Both the position numbers and the translations under genes were made by a program. DNA of 64,000 nt, from positions 36,054-100,053 of the forward strand of contig DASVBS010000025.1 in assembly GCA_036375715.1 (NCBI GenBank), read 5' to 3'. Positions 44,199-53,489 of the stretch are shown in pieces (the first letter of the stretch is position 1; every line of letters begins with the position of its first letter). The notes beneath the pieces are model-generated. The model made no database searches. It was given only the letters and a program-made list of their open reading frames with translations, and was not told where the DNA came from. The DNA comes from Longimicrobiaceae bacterium. GTDB lineage: Bacteria; Gemmatimonadota; Gemmatimonadetes; Longimicrobiales; Longimicrobiaceae.

Positions 44199-46052
44199 GT
44201 GCTGCAAACCATTAGGAAGATCCTCGACCTGTTCGATGGGGCCGGGAAATGGAGGCTTGCATGGCTGTTCGGGGTGTCCGTCGTTGCCGGCCTCGTGCAG
44301 ATGCTGGGTGTCGCCTCCATCCTCCCCTTCCTCGCGCTAGCGGCGAACCCGAGCGCGGTTCATAGCAACTCCGCCCTGAACCTGGTTTACACGAAGCTGA
44401 ATTTCTCCAGTGAAACGGCCTTCCTGGTCGCTGCCGGGACGGCCGTCTTCGTCATGATGGCGCTAACGAATGGGGTGGCGGCACTCACCACTTGGTTGAT
44501 TCACCGCTTCACCTATGAGAACTATCGTTCGCTCTCCATCCGCCTGCTAGCCAAGTATATCGAGCAGCCCTACACCTTCTATCTGAGTCGGAGCACAACG
44601 GGTCTGACGAAGAACATCCTGGCAGAAGTGAACGCCGTCGTCACGGGTGTTCTGGTTCCGGCTCTCAGGATGATGGCCAAGCTCGTCGTCACCCTGCTGA
44701 TCACGGCGCTACTGGTAGCAATCGACCCCATCCTCGCTCTCGTTTCTGCAGGCGTGCTCGGGGGGCTGTATGGCGCCGTCTACACGGTCATTCGTAGACG
44801 GCAACTTCAACTGGGTGTCGATCGAGTGGAGGCGAGCAGCCTTCGCTTCAAATCTGCGCAGGAGGCGCTGATCGGTATCAAAGAGGTCAAGGTCCTGGGA
44901 CGCGAAGCCGAGTTCGTGCGGCGCTTCTCCGAAGCCTCGCGGACCTACGCCTCCACGCAGGCATCGAACGCGGCAATCAGCGAGCTTCCTACGTTCGCGT
45001 TGGAAACGGTTGCGTTCGGCGGCATCCTCCTGGTCGTCCTCTATGCCTTTACACGCGGAGGAGAAACGGCGACGGTTCTGCCCACGATCGGCCTCTATGC
45101 CTTTGCAGCCTACAAGCTGAAGCCCGCCCTGCAAACGATCTTCTCCTCGCTTGCGAAGATCCGTTTCAACAATCCATCGCTTGACATCCTCCACGCCGAC
45201 CTGCTTGGCGCCGGCACCAGTGCCGGGGTTCAGGCCGAGGATCCAAAGCCTATCTCGCTCAACCGTGCCATCGAAATCCGAGGCGTGTACTTCCGGTACC
45301 CCACCTCGCCGGATTGGGTGCTGCGGGATGTGAACCTCGTGATCCCGAAGAACAGCATCGTCGGATTCGCCGGCAGTACTGGCGCCGGCAAGACCACGTT
45401 GGTCGATGTCCTGCTCGGGCTCCTCGAGCCACAGGTTGGCCGGGTCCTGGTCGATGACGTGGAGATCACCAGTCAGAATGTTCGCGCCTGGCGTCGCAAC
45501 ATCGGCTACGTGCCTCAGCACATTTTTCTGATGGATAAGTCGGTGACCGAGAATATCGCCTTCGGTATTCCGAAATCAGAGATCGACCAAGCAGCAGTGG
45601 AAGCCGCGGCTGCTGCCGCGAATATCCACGAGTTCATACGCTCGCTACCAGACGGCTATGACACATCGGCCGCCGACCGCGGGCTACGGCTGAGTGGTGG
45701 TCAACGTCAGAGAATCGGGATCGCGCGAGCACTCTATCACGATCCGGAAATTCTCATTTTCGACGAAGCGACGAGCGCGCTCGACAGCGTGACGGAAGAC
45801 GCGGTGATGCAGGCGATCAACAACCTCGCCCATCGCAAGACGATCCTGTTGATCGCCCACCGGCTCACCACTCTGCGCGAATGTGACACAATCTTCTTTT
45901 TCGAGAATGGGCGGATCGTCGATCAGGGAACATTCGCCGAGCTCACGATGCGCAACCGCACCTTCCAGGAAATGGCACGACTCTCGGTTTCGATCATCGA
46001 GCCGGACCCGCAACTGCCTGAAGAATCGCCGAGCAGGGCCTTTGTACAATGA
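44199..46052 (+). CDS. PglK/MsbA-like ABC exporter, likely lipid-linked glycan flippase
   Basis: 617 residues, GTG start at 44199 with AGGAG four bases upstream. An N-terminal six-helix ABC exporter domain (about 1-335) is fused to an ATPase domain: Walker A GSTGAGKTTLVD near residue 395, Q-loop, signature LSGGQRQRIGIARAL and Walker B ILIFDEATSALD, then the H-loop IAHRL. The opening (MLQTIRKILDLFDGAGKWRLAWL) and domain style resemble PglK, which flips lipid-linked oligosaccharide. With PglF, PglC, PglD and PglE functions nearby, it is the probable flippase. No Wzx-type flippase was seen. Confidence 0.9.
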   Translation: MLQTIRKILDLFDGAGKWRLAWLFGVSVVAGLVQMLGVASILPFLALAANPSAVHSNSALNLVYTKLNFSSETAFLVAAGTAVFVMMALTNGVAALTTWLIHRFTYENYRSLSIRLLAKYIEQPYTFYLSRSTTGLTKNILAEVNAVVTGVLVPALRMMAKLVVTLLITALLVAIDPILALVSAGVLGGLYGAVYTVIRRRQLQLGVDRVEASSLRFKSAQEALIGIKEVKVLGREAEFVRRFSEASRTYASTQASNAAISELPTFALETVAFGGILLVVLYAFTRGGETATVLPTIGLYAFAAYKLKPALQTIFSSLAKIRFNNPSLDILHADLLGAGTSAGVQAEDPKPISLNRAIEIRGVYFRYPTSPDWVLRDVNLVIPKNSIVGFAGSTGAGKTTLVDVLLGLLEPQVGRVLVDDVEITSQNVRAWRRNIGYVPQHIFLMDKSVTENIAFGIPKSEIDQAAVEAAAAAANIHEFIRSLPDGYDTSAADRGLRLSGGQRQRIGIARALYHDPEILIFDEATSALDSVTEDAVMQAINNLAHRKTILLIAHRLTTLRECDTIFFFENGRIVDQGTFAELTMRNRTFQEMARLSVSIIEPDPQLPEESPSRAFVQ

Positions 46053-46153
46053 GATGCTGTTCGTTCTGCCCCGCGCTCGACGCGGCAACGCGGTAAACTT
46101 CGAACCACAGGTATCTCCAGTCACTGCCGGAACCTGCTAGCTCCACCACCCCG

Positions 46154-47050
46154 ATGCTCTCCCTGCTGATCTGCACCCGAAATCGCGCGCGTCAGCTGGA
46201 GCGCACGCTTCTGCACGTCGGTCAGCTCGTCTTCGACGGGGAGTGGGAGGTGATCGTGGTGGACAATGGCTCTACTGACGATACGCAAGCGGTGGTGGAG
46301 GCTTTCGCCCGCGCGACGAACGTCCCCGTCCAGTACGCGGCCGCAGCCCAGCCTGGCCTGTCCCTCGCCCGTAACGTCGGAGTCGCTCGCGCCCGCGGAG
46401 AGATCGTCTGCTTCACCGACGACGACTGCTACCCCGCGCCCGACTACCTACAGCGCATAGACGACATCTTCTCGCGACAGCCCGAGGTGGCTTACGTCGG
46501 CGGGAGGGTGCTGCTCTACGACCCCGAGGATGCCCGCATCACACTACAGGAATCGATGGAGCACCGGACCTTTCCGCCCGGTGCCCTGCTGGAGGCAGGG
46601 ACGATCCATGGCGCTAATATGGCCGTCCGGCGCAGCGCCATGGACGCGATCGGGGTCTTCGACCCGCTGCTCGGCGCCGGCGGGCCGCTCCTGAGCGGGG
46701 AGGACATCGACTTCCTGGCCAGGCTCGCCGCGGCCGGCTTCACCGGTCGCTACGACCCCGCCCCGGTCGTATACCACCACCACATGCGTCGGCGCGGACC
46801 GGAGTTGACCGCGCAGAAGCGCGGACACGATCTCGGTCGAGGAGCAGTGTACTTCAAGGCTTTGCTGCGCCCCACGACCCGCCGAACCTACGCCGCCTAC
46901 TGGCTGCGCCGTCTCTGGCGTCTCCCTCCCGGCAAGGCCCTCCGCGAGCTCCACGGCGCCGCGCTATACTGCCTCTACTTCGCGCGGGCCCGGATGACCC
47001 GGAGTGCCACGGCATCCTCCGCGACCGCAGCCTCGCTGCCCCCTGCCTGA
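46154..47050 (+). CDS. Glycosyltransferase family 2
   Basis: 298 residues. GT-A fold: LSLLICTRNRARQLERTL, VVDNGSTDDT (nucleotide-binding Asp) and the metal motif FTDDDCYPAP, then GANMAVRRSAMDAIGVFDPLLGAGG and GEDIDFLARL. It adds a sugar, identity unknown, to the lipid-linked glycan at the cytoplasmic face. The C-terminal part is Arg-rich and amphipathic, suggesting membrane contact. It starts a run of closely spaced glycosyltransferase genes (next start 10 bases after its stop). Confidence 0.92.
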   Translation: MLSLLICTRNRARQLERTLLHVGQLVFDGEWEVIVVDNGSTDDTQAVVEAFARATNVPVQYAAAAQPGLSLARNVGVARARGEIVCFTDDDCYPAPDYLQRIDDIFSRQPEVAYVGGRVLLYDPEDARITLQESMEHRTFPPGALLEAGTIHGANMAVRRSAMDAIGVFDPLLGAGGPLLSGEDIDFLARLAAAGFTGRYDPAPVVYHHHMRRRGPELTAQKRGHDLGRGAVYFKALLRPTTRRTYAAYWLRRLWRLPPGKALRELHGAALYCLYFARARMTRSATASSATAASLPPA

Positions 47051-47059
47051 TCGCCGCAG

Positions 47060-48145
47060 ATGAGGATCCTCCTCGCGGCTCGCCCCAGAGGAAACCCGGT
47101 CATCGCCGAGATGGCGTCGGCCCTGGAGCAATCCCCGGAAGTGCGCTCGGTCGAGATCGGTCCCGAAGCCTTCTGGTCCGCCCGACCCGGTGAGTTCGAC
47201 GTCCTGCACCTCCACTGGCCGGAGGCGCTCTTCTCCTGGCGCGAGCCCTCGTCGGCGCAGCTGAATGAGCTACGCCAGCGGCTCGCCTGGTGGCGCGAGG
47301 CGGGCCCCATCGTCGCCACCGTCCACAACCTCCGCCCCAACGATCCTGGGCGGCGCAACGTCTTCGGCCCTGCCTATGAGGCCCTGCTCGCAGCGTGCGA
47401 CGGGCTGATCCACACGGGCCGCGCCTCTCTCCGTGCGCTCCTGGCGACCATCCCTGCACTGTCCGAGAAGGCACACACGATCGTACCGCTGCCCGTCTTC
47501 ACCACCTTCGCCGACGGCATGCCGCGCGAAGAGGCGCGCCGTTCCTTCGGTTTGAAGCCGCAAGCCAGCGTCGCTCTCTCATTCGGCACGATCCGGCGGC
47601 TGGGAGAGGTATGGACGCTTCTGCAGGGCTTCCGCCGCGCGCGACTGCCGTATAAGCGCCTGCTGGTGGCCGGCAACCTGTCCTCGCAGCTCGACGGCTC
47701 CGCCCGAGTCACCACGAAAGCCATGCTGCACACCTCTCCGAGGACGATCGCCCAGGTCGGCAGGATTCCCGACGACGAGGTGCAGCGATTCTTCAAGGCC
47801 GCAGATCTGCTTGTCATTTCCCGCCTGGAGACGCTGAACTCCGGCAACGTGCAGCTCGGCTTTGGCTTCGGGAAGGTGGTAGTGGGACCCGATACGGGGG
47901 TCACCGGGGAGATCCTCCGGGCCACCGGAAATCCTGTTTACCGCCCGGGTGACGCGGACGACCTTGCCGGAGCAATGGAGCGCGCGCTGGAAGCGAGCCG
48001 CGCGGGCAAGGGAGAGGACAACCGCGCATTCGCCCACCGGGAGTGGGCCCCTGGGCGAATTGCCACGATGCATGTGCAGTTCTATCGCGACCTGCTGGGA
48101 AAGCGGGTACGCAGGACCGACTTCGCCACCGGGGCATCATCATGA
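47060..48145 (+). CDS. GT-B-type glycosyltransferase
   Basis: 361 residues. The N-terminal half has the Rossmann-like VLHLHWPEALFSW and VATVHNLRPND segments seen in GT4/GumK-like enzymes. The C-terminal half has LLVAGNLSS, then GRIPDDEVQRFFKAADLLVISRLETLNSGNVQLGFGFGKVVVGPDTG, which corresponds to the GT-B nucleotide-sugar site but lacks the canonical EGxPxxxxE. I place it in GT-B with donor unknown. Its stop overlaps the next gene's start (ATGA), so the pair is translationally coupled. Confidence 0.82.
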   Translation: MRILLAARPRGNPVIAEMASALEQSPEVRSVEIGPEAFWSARPGEFDVLHLHWPEALFSWREPSSAQLNELRQRLAWWREAGPIVATVHNLRPNDPGRRNVFGPAYEALLAACDGLIHTGRASLRALLATIPALSEKAHTIVPLPVFTTFADGMPREEARRSFGLKPQASVALSFGTIRRLGEVWTLLQGFRRARLPYKRLLVAGNLSSQLDGSARVTTKAMLHTSPRTIAQVGRIPDDEVQRFFKAADLLVISRLETLNSGNVQLGFGFGKVVVGPDTGVTGEILRATGNPVYRPGDADDLAGAMERALEASRAGKGEDNRAFAHREWAPGRIATMHVQFYRDLLGKRVRRTDFATGASS

Positions 48146-49164
48146 GCTCGAGCGACATGAGTCCCAGCGACATGAGCCCCAGCGAGGTGAACCCGAGCGA
48201 TGTGAGGCCCAGCAACCCGGACCCGAGCGATCCGTTTCGCGCGGCGGCCCCGCTCTTCAGCGTGGTGATCCCGAGTCACAACCGGGCCTCGCTCCTGCCG
48301 CGCTCGATTGGGAGCGTCCTGACGCAGACGATGCCCGATTTCGAGCTCTTGGTGGTCGACGACGGCTCCACCGACGACACCCGGGAGGTGGTGCGCCGGA
48401 TCAACGATCCGCGCCTCCGCTACGTGTGGCGCGAACAGGCAGGAGCAGCGGCTGCCCGCAACTTCGGAGCGCACCTGGCCGCCGGTCGCTTTCTCACCTT
48501 CCTCGACAGCGACGACGAGGCGCTCCCTCACTGGCTGCAGTCGTTCCAGCAGGGCTTCGCGGAGAGCGGCGCCGCCGTGGTCTGCTGCGGTTGCGAAAAG
48601 GTCGGGAACGGGCCCGAGCTGCGGAAGAAGAGCGGAGTTCTCCTGCCGCAGGATCTCGGGCCGATGTTCGGCCGGACGGTGGGAAAGTTCACGAACGGCG
48701 GCGTCTTCGCCATGCGCCGCGAGGTCTTCGAGGCAGTGGGGGGCTACGCGGAGAACCTGCGCTCGGGGCAGCACACCGAGCTCGCCATGCGGCTGGTCCC
48801 GATGGCCCGCAAGCGGGGGTGGATCATCCACAACGTCATGGAGCCCCTCGTGAGGGTCCACGTTCACCCCGGCCCACGCATCCGCGGCGATCCCGAGGCG
48901 CTTTACGAGGGGACGGCGTACATCCTGGACGCCCATCGGGCGCTCTATCGATCCGCTCCTCGGGAATACGCCAAAACGCAGGCGATCGCGGGGGTGAGCG
49001 CGCTGCGGATCGGACGGAACGGTGCCGCTCGCCGGCACTTCCTGCGCGCGATCACCGCCGACCCGACCCGCGCTGAACACTGGGCTCGGTTGATGCTCTC
49101 GCTGCTTCCTCCCCTCGCGCACCGGCGGTGGGAGCGCGCCCGCGCCACTGCCCCGGAGCTCTGA
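48142..49164 (+). CDS. Glycosyltransferase family 2 with N-terminal pentapeptide repeats
   Basis: 340 residues; ATG at 48142 overlaps the previous stop. Residues 4-30 are five imperfect repeats of a Ser-Asp-x-x-Pro unit, encoded by 15-base tandem repeats (48151-48234), forming a disordered lead. The GT-A domain follows with FSVVIPSHNRASLLPRSI, VVDDGSTDDT and LDSDDE; then a GGVFAMRREVFEAVGGY acceptor region. It transfers an unknown sugar in glycan assembly. An upstream in-frame ATG at 48043 would extend into the preceding gene and is unlikely. Confidence 0.88.
   Translation: MSSSDMSPSDMSPSEVNPSDVRPSNPDPSDPFRAAAPLFSVVIPSHNRASLLPRSIGSVLTQTMPDFELLVVDDGSTDDTREVVRRINDPRLRYVWREQAGAAAARNFGAHLAAGRFLTFLDSDDEALPHWLQSFQQGFAESGAAVVCCGCEKVGNGPELRKKSGVLLPQDLGPMFGRTVGKFTNGGVFAMRREVFEAVGGYAENLRSGQHTELAMRLVPMARKRGWIIHNVMEPLVRVHVHPGPRIRGDPEALYEGTAYILDAHRALYRSAPREYAKTQAIAGVSALRIGRNGAARRHFLRAITADPTRAEHWARLMLSLLPPLAHRRWERARATAPEL
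48151..48234 (+). repeat. 15-base tandem repeat at the 5' end of a glycosyltransferase gene
   Basis: Five full units beginning AGCGA(C/G/T) or AGCAA and one partial unit. The first two differ at one base (AGCGACATGAGTCCC, AGCGACATGAGCCCC); later units diverge. In-frame length change here would alter only the disordered N-terminus. Confidence 0.85.
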
Positions 49165-49206
49165 AGCCCGGCCACCCCAAGGTGCGCGCGCACGCGCGAA
49201 AACGGG

Positions 49207-50427
49207 ATGAAGCTGCTGTACCTGATCAACAGCCTGGGTGCGGGCGGCGCCGAGCGGTCCCTCGTGGAGTTGCTGCCACACTACCAGTCCTCGGGAATCG
49301 ACATCTCGCTCGTCTGCCTCGAGCCACGCCGCGTCGGGGTGGAAGCGGATGCGCGCCTCCTCGGTACGGACCTCGTCTACCTATCCGGCGCGCTTCCCGG
49401 TTGGATCGCCAGCTTCCGACGCCTGATCTCGCGTCGCCATCCCGACCTGATCCACACCACCCTCTTCGACGCCCACCTGGTCGGCCGCCTCGGCGCGATG
49501 GGAACCGAAGTACCCGTGCTGAGCAGCCTGGTGAGCACGCCGTACGTCCCCTCGCGCAAAAAGGACCGGAACCTGAACCAGACCGCCTTTCGCCTGGTGA
49601 AAGCGCTCGACGGGTGGACCGCGCGTCATCTCACCTCCCGCTTCCACGCCATCAGCCACACTGTGCGCGACGCGTACGTGGCCTCGCTCGGGCTTCCCCC
49701 GGAGCGGATTACCGTCATCGAGCGCGGCCGCGATCCGCAGCGTCTCGGGCAGCCCGACGAAACGCGGCGTCAGCGCGTGCGGCGGGCGCTCGGGATCGAT
49801 CCCGCAATTCCCCTACTCATCAACGTCGGGCGGCACGAGTACCCGAAAGGGCAACCCGTGCTGCTTCGCGCCATGGCAATCCTGCGGGAGCGGCATGCGG
49901 ATGCCGTCCTGCTGATTGCGGGACGAGACGGACACATGACCCGCGAGCTCGAGCGCCTGCACCAGGAGCTTCGCCTTGGAGGCCGGGTCCGCTTCCTCGG
50001 CCACCGGACGGACGTCCCTGACCTGCTCGCCGCGAGCGACCTGTTCGTCTTCCCGTCGCTCTACGAGGGGCTCGGCGGCGCTGTACTCGAAGCCATGGCG
50101 CTCGAGCTCCCCATCGTCGCCTCGGACATTCCAGCCATGCGAGAAGTGGTGGGGTCCGCCGGCTGCGGCCTGCTGGTGGAGCCGGAGGACCCGGCCGCCC
50201 TCGCGACGGCGATCGAGCGGCTGATCACGGACGCCGAGCTGCGCAGGATTCTCGGAGTGCGCGGCGGACACCGGTTCCGTGAGCGTTACGCAATCGATCG
50301 TTGTGCCCGCCGCATGGTCGATCTCTATGGCGAGGTCGTGGAGGAGCACGACGCCCGACAGCGAAGCTGGAGACGACGGAAAGCGGCAACTGCCGGCGCG
50401 GATACCTCCCCGATTCGACCCGCGTGA
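49207..50427 (+). CDS. Glycosyltransferase family 4
   Basis: 406 residues. Classic GT4 layout: LLYLINSLGAGGAERSLVELL at the start, HTTLFDAHLVGRL and VSTPYVPSRK in the N-domain, then INVGRHEYPKGQPVLLRAM, LLIAGRDGH and FVFPSLYEGLGGAVLEAMALELPIVAS, with the conserved acidic pair around the donor site (E of YEG and E of LEAM). It transfers a nucleotide-activated sugar with retention. The C-terminal 25 residues are basic and probably disordered. Confidence 0.93.
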   Translation: MKLLYLINSLGAGGAERSLVELLPHYQSSGIDISLVCLEPRRVGVEADARLLGTDLVYLSGALPGWIASFRRLISRRHPDLIHTTLFDAHLVGRLGAMGTEVPVLSSLVSTPYVPSRKKDRNLNQTAFRLVKALDGWTARHLTSRFHAISHTVRDAYVASLGLPPERITVIERGRDPQRLGQPDETRRQRVRRALGIDPAIPLLINVGRHEYPKGQPVLLRAMAILRERHADAVLLIAGRDGHMTRELERLHQELRLGGRVRFLGHRTDVPDLLAASDLFVFPSLYEGLGGAVLEAMALELPIVASDIPAMREVVGSAGCGLLVEPEDPAALATAIERLITDAELRRILGVRGGHRFRERYAIDRCARRMVDLYGEVVEEHDARQRSWRRRKAATAGADTSPIRPA

Positions 50428-50445
50428 CCGAAGGCCGCCGCGATC

Positions 50446-51231
50446 ATGCGCTTCTCCGCTCGCCCCTCCGTCCGGTCGGATTCGCCACGGGCCGCGCCCA
50501 GCCACCCAGCGCTCGTCGAGCTGGTGGGCCCCCCAGGGGTCGGCAAGAGCGCCGTCGCGCGGGCGCTCCGGCAATCGGGGGATGAGGGGGATGAAGTCCT
50601 GTCGACTACGCGCCCACGCCACGCAATCGGATGGGGAGGGCTGCTGCGATGCGCGGTCACCGGTGCGGTGCGCTTCGCGCCGCAGTTCGTGCGACGGCCG
50701 ACGCGCCCCGGCTACCGTCTTTCCGTGCTCGTCCAGCTACTCGCCCACGCCGAGCTGGTGCGGGGCTGGCGAGGCCGCGGAGGGATCGCGGTCCTCGACC
50801 AGGGGCCGGTCTATCTCCTGTCGATTCTCCAGCGGGCGCTACGCCACGACGGACGGAACAGCCGGCTTTACCTCCGCTACTGGAACGGGACGCTGCAATT
50901 CTGGGCAGATGCGCTGCGGATGATTGTACTCCTCGAGGCGACCGACGACGTCCTGCTCACAAGGATGCACGAGCGCGGCACCCCCCATTCGTACCTGGCA
51001 CATGGATCGGAGGAAGCTCGGCGTGCCCTCTCTGCCGATCGCCGCAGCCGCGAAGACATCCTGAACGCATTGAAGGAGCGAAACCCGGAGCTTCGCGTGC
51101 TGCGCTTCGATAGCGGTGCAGACCCTCCCGGCGTGCTCGCCGGCAGAATCCTGGAAGAGCTCGCGCAGGTCGGCTCCCCCACCACCGGCGGGTCGGCACA
51201 CGACCCTTCGGGCGCCGGATCGCGGCGCTGA
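50446..51231 (+). CDS. P-loop NTPase/kinase-like protein in glycan locus
   Basis: 261 residues, ATG at 50446. Walker A is GPPGVGKS (residues 28-35). A later VLDQGPVYLLSI could supply the Asp of a Walker B or DxD-type kinase site, and LLEATDDVLLTRMHERGTPHS resembles the lid/LID-Arg region of nucleotide or sugar kinases (thymidylate-kinase-like). I cannot name the substrate. It lies between two GT4 genes with 18 and 7 base gaps, so it is part of the glycan operon and may phosphorylate a sugar or glycan, as in some capsule loci. Confidence 0.75.
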   Translation: MRFSARPSVRSDSPRAAPSHPALVELVGPPGVGKSAVARALRQSGDEGDEVLSTTRPRHAIGWGGLLRCAVTGAVRFAPQFVRRPTRPGYRLSVLVQLLAHAELVRGWRGRGGIAVLDQGPVYLLSILQRALRHDGRNSRLYLRYWNGTLQFWADALRMIVLLEATDDVLLTRMHERGTPHSYLAHGSEEARRALSADRRSREDILNALKERNPELRVLRFDSGADPPGVLAGRILEELAQVGSPTTGGSAHDPSGAGSRR

Positions 51232-51238
51232 CGCGCCC

Positions 51239-52363
51239 ATGAAGATCCTTCAGCTGGTCACGGTCCGGCAGCGCCGCGGTGCGGAGGTGTTCGCCACCCA
51301 GCTCGCCGACGCGCTGGTCACACGAGGCGCCGAGGTGATCGTCGTCGGCCTGCTTCCCCCTCCTCCCGACCCGCTCACTCCGGAGCGGGCGCAGGTGGTG
51401 GACCTCCTCAGCCGTTCCGAGAGCCGCTTCGATCCGGTGCGACTCCGCGAGCTTACCCGGCTCATTCTGCATCTTCGCCCCGACCTCGTTCAGGCCAACG
51501 GTTCGCAGACCTTCAAGTACGGCGCGCTCGCCCGCCGCTTTGTCGGTCCGCGCTTTCCCCTCGTCTACCGAAACATCAGCGTCGCCAGCCACTGGGTTCG
51601 CAATCCGGCACAGCGCCTCCTGGGGCGCTGGCTGGCCCGATCCGTCGACCACGTCAGCTCGGTCAGTGAGGCGACCAGTCTCGACTTCGGGGTGACGTAC
51701 GGCGTGGCACCCGAGAGACGCTCGGTGATTCGCCGCGGAATTCTGATCCCCGCACGCATCGAGGGCGCGGTGGCCCGTCAGCGACTGACCGAGCTCGCCC
51801 AGCTCCCCGCCGACGCGCGCATCCTCCTGCACACCGGCAGCTTCAGCGAGGAAAAGAACCAGGCCTGGCTGATCGAGACCTTCGCGGAAATCCGCGCGCA
51901 GCGCCCCGACGTGCACCTGTTCCTGATCGGTGAGGGGGAGCTCCGGCCGGCCGTCGAGCGGCGGGTGACGGCGCTGGGCCTGGCGAATTCAGTGCATCTG
52001 CTGGGAATGAGGCGGGACGCCGCGGAGCTCGTGGCCGGCGCGGACCTCTTCGTTCTGCCCAGCCGCATCGAGGGAGTGCCCGGGGTCGTACTCGAGGCCG
52101 CGGCCCAGCAGGTGCCCGCGGTTGCCACGAATGTCGGCGGTATGGCTGAGGCCATCGTGGACGGCAGCACGGGAGTGCTGGTGCCGCTGGACGACCGCCC
52201 CGCCTTTGTCCAGGCCGTCCTCGACCTCCTCTCGAACGAGGAGCAGAGACAGAGACTGGGGTGCGAAGCCCGCAAATTGGTGAGTGAGCGCTTTAGCATG
52301 GATGCAACAGCGGCGGCCTTCGAGGACCTATACGGTCGGCTGCTCCGTGAACACCGCCACTGA
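51239..52363 (+). CDS. Glycosyltransferase family 4
   Basis: 374 residues from the ATG at 51239, seven bases after the previous stop. GT4 landmarks: LQLVTVRQRRGAEVFATQLADAL, PDLVQANGSQTFKYG, HTGSFSEEKNQAWLIETFAE, LFLIGEGELRP and FVLPSRIEGVPGVVLEAAAQQVPAVATNVGG. Its 3' end overlaps the next gene by 17 bases. Sugar specificity unknown. The SRIEG motif lacks the usual Tyr/Glu before Glu-Gly but retains the functional Glu. Confidence 0.93.
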   Translation: MKILQLVTVRQRRGAEVFATQLADALVTRGAEVIVVGLLPPPPDPLTPERAQVVDLLSRSESRFDPVRLRELTRLILHLRPDLVQANGSQTFKYGALARRFVGPRFPLVYRNISVASHWVRNPAQRLLGRWLARSVDHVSSVSEATSLDFGVTYGVAPERRSVIRRGILIPARIEGAVARQRLTELAQLPADARILLHTGSFSEEKNQAWLIETFAEIRAQRPDVHLFLIGEGELRPAVERRVTALGLANSVHLLGMRRDAAELVAGADLFVLPSRIEGVPGVVLEAAAQQVPAVATNVGGMAEAIVDGSTGVLVPLDDRPAFVQAVLDLLSNEEQRQRLGCEARKLVSERFSMDATAAAFEDLYGRLLREHRH

Positions 52364-53489
52364 GCCGATCCGGGTCTTTCACCTGATCAAGAGTCTGGGT
52401 CGCGGTGGGGCGGAGATGCTGCTCGTTGAAACGCTTCGCTTCGCCGACCGGAACCGCTTCGACTACCGCTACGGCTACTTCCTTCCTTGGAAGGACGCGA
52501 TGGTGCCGGCACTCCGCGAGCAGGGGGTCGACGTCACCTGCTTCGGCGCCCGGAGCAGCGCCGCCATCCTGCTGGCCGCGCGCGCCGTCGCCCGGCACCT
52601 CGAGCGACAGGGGGCCGACGTGCTGCACTGTCATCTGCCGGTGGCCGGCGTGGTCGGCCGGTTGGCGGGACGGATGGCCCGGATCCCGGTCGTCTACTCC
52701 GAGCACAATACGCAGGAGCGCTATCACCATCTGACGCGCCGCCTCAACCGTTCCACCTGGAGCTGGCAGGCGGGTGTAGTGGCGGTCTCGCGAGAGGTGG
52801 CGGAATCGATCCGTGCGAATATCCGCTCCGATGTGCCGGTACGGGTGATCCTGAACGGCGTCGACGTGCAGCGCTTTCGCCGCGAATGCGGCAACGCCGA
52901 GTCGATCCGTTGTGAGCTCGGCATTCCCGCCGGCGCGCCGGTGGTCGGTTGTGTCGCGGTGTTCCGAGTGCAGAAGCGCCTGCGGGACTGGCTCGAAGCG
53001 GCGGCGCTGCTGCTCGAGCGGCACCCGGATCTCCACTTTCTGCTGGTCGGAGACGGCCCGCTGCGCGACGAGGTGACCTCCATCGTCGGCGCTCGCGGGC
53101 TCGCCGATCGGGTTCACCTCCCCGGCCTCCAGGAAGACGTCCGGCCCTTTCTCGCCGTCATGGACGTCTACCTGATGTCCTCGCTGTTCGAGGGGCTGCC
53201 GATCGCGCTGCTGGAGGCGATGGCGATGGAATGCGCCCCGGTCTGCACCCGTGTCGGGGGGATCCCGGAGGTGATTCGTTCCGGCACCAACGGCTTGCTC
53301 ACCGAGCCGCGGCAGCCACAGGAGCTCGCCCGAGCAGCCTCGGAGCTCCTCTCCTCACCCGAGCTGAGGATGCGGCTGGCCAGGGAGGCGCGCCGCACGG
53401 TCGTCGAGCAGTTCAGCATGGAGCGTATGGCCCGGCAGCTCGAGGAGACCTACCTGGACGTGCTTCAGCGTCGCGCCAATGGCCGCTGA
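52347..53489 (+). CDS. Glycosyltransferase family 4
   Basis: 380 residues from a GTG at 52347 inside the end of the preceding gene; the next candidate start would cut the conserved opening VFHLIKSLGRGGAEMLL. Other motifs: VLHCHLPVAGVVGRL, VYSEHNTQERYHH, VILNGVDVQRFRRE, FLLVGDGPLRDEV and YLMSSLFEGLPIALLEAMAMECAPVCTRVGG. The FEG/LEAM pair binds the donor diphosphate. It overlaps the next gene by 11 bases, so translation of the row is tightly coupled. Confidence 0.94.
   Translation: MNTATEPIRVFHLIKSLGRGGAEMLLVETLRFADRNRFDYRYGYFLPWKDAMVPALREQGVDVTCFGARSSAAILLAARAVARHLERQGADVLHCHLPVAGVVGRLAGRMARIPVVYSEHNTQERYHHLTRRLNRSTWSWQAGVVAVSREVAESIRANIRSDVPVRVILNGVDVQRFRRECGNAESIRCELGIPAGAPVVGCVAVFRVQKRLRDWLEAAALLLERHPDLHFLLVGDGPLRDEVTSIVGARGLADRVHLPGLQEDVRPFLAVMDVYLMSSLFEGLPIALLEAMAMECAPVCTRVGGIPEVIRSGTNGLLTEPRQPQELARAASELLSSPELRMRLAREARRTVVEQFSMERMARQLEETYLDVLQRRANGR

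Noticed and set aside
43813..44340. 175-residue frame ahead of the ABC transporter
   Set aside because: Runs out of frame into the transporter gene, lacks a ribosome site and resembles no family.
48151..48234. Tandem repeat considered as CRISPR
   Set aside because: Units are 15 bases with no spacers, lie in a coding frame, and no cas gene is present.
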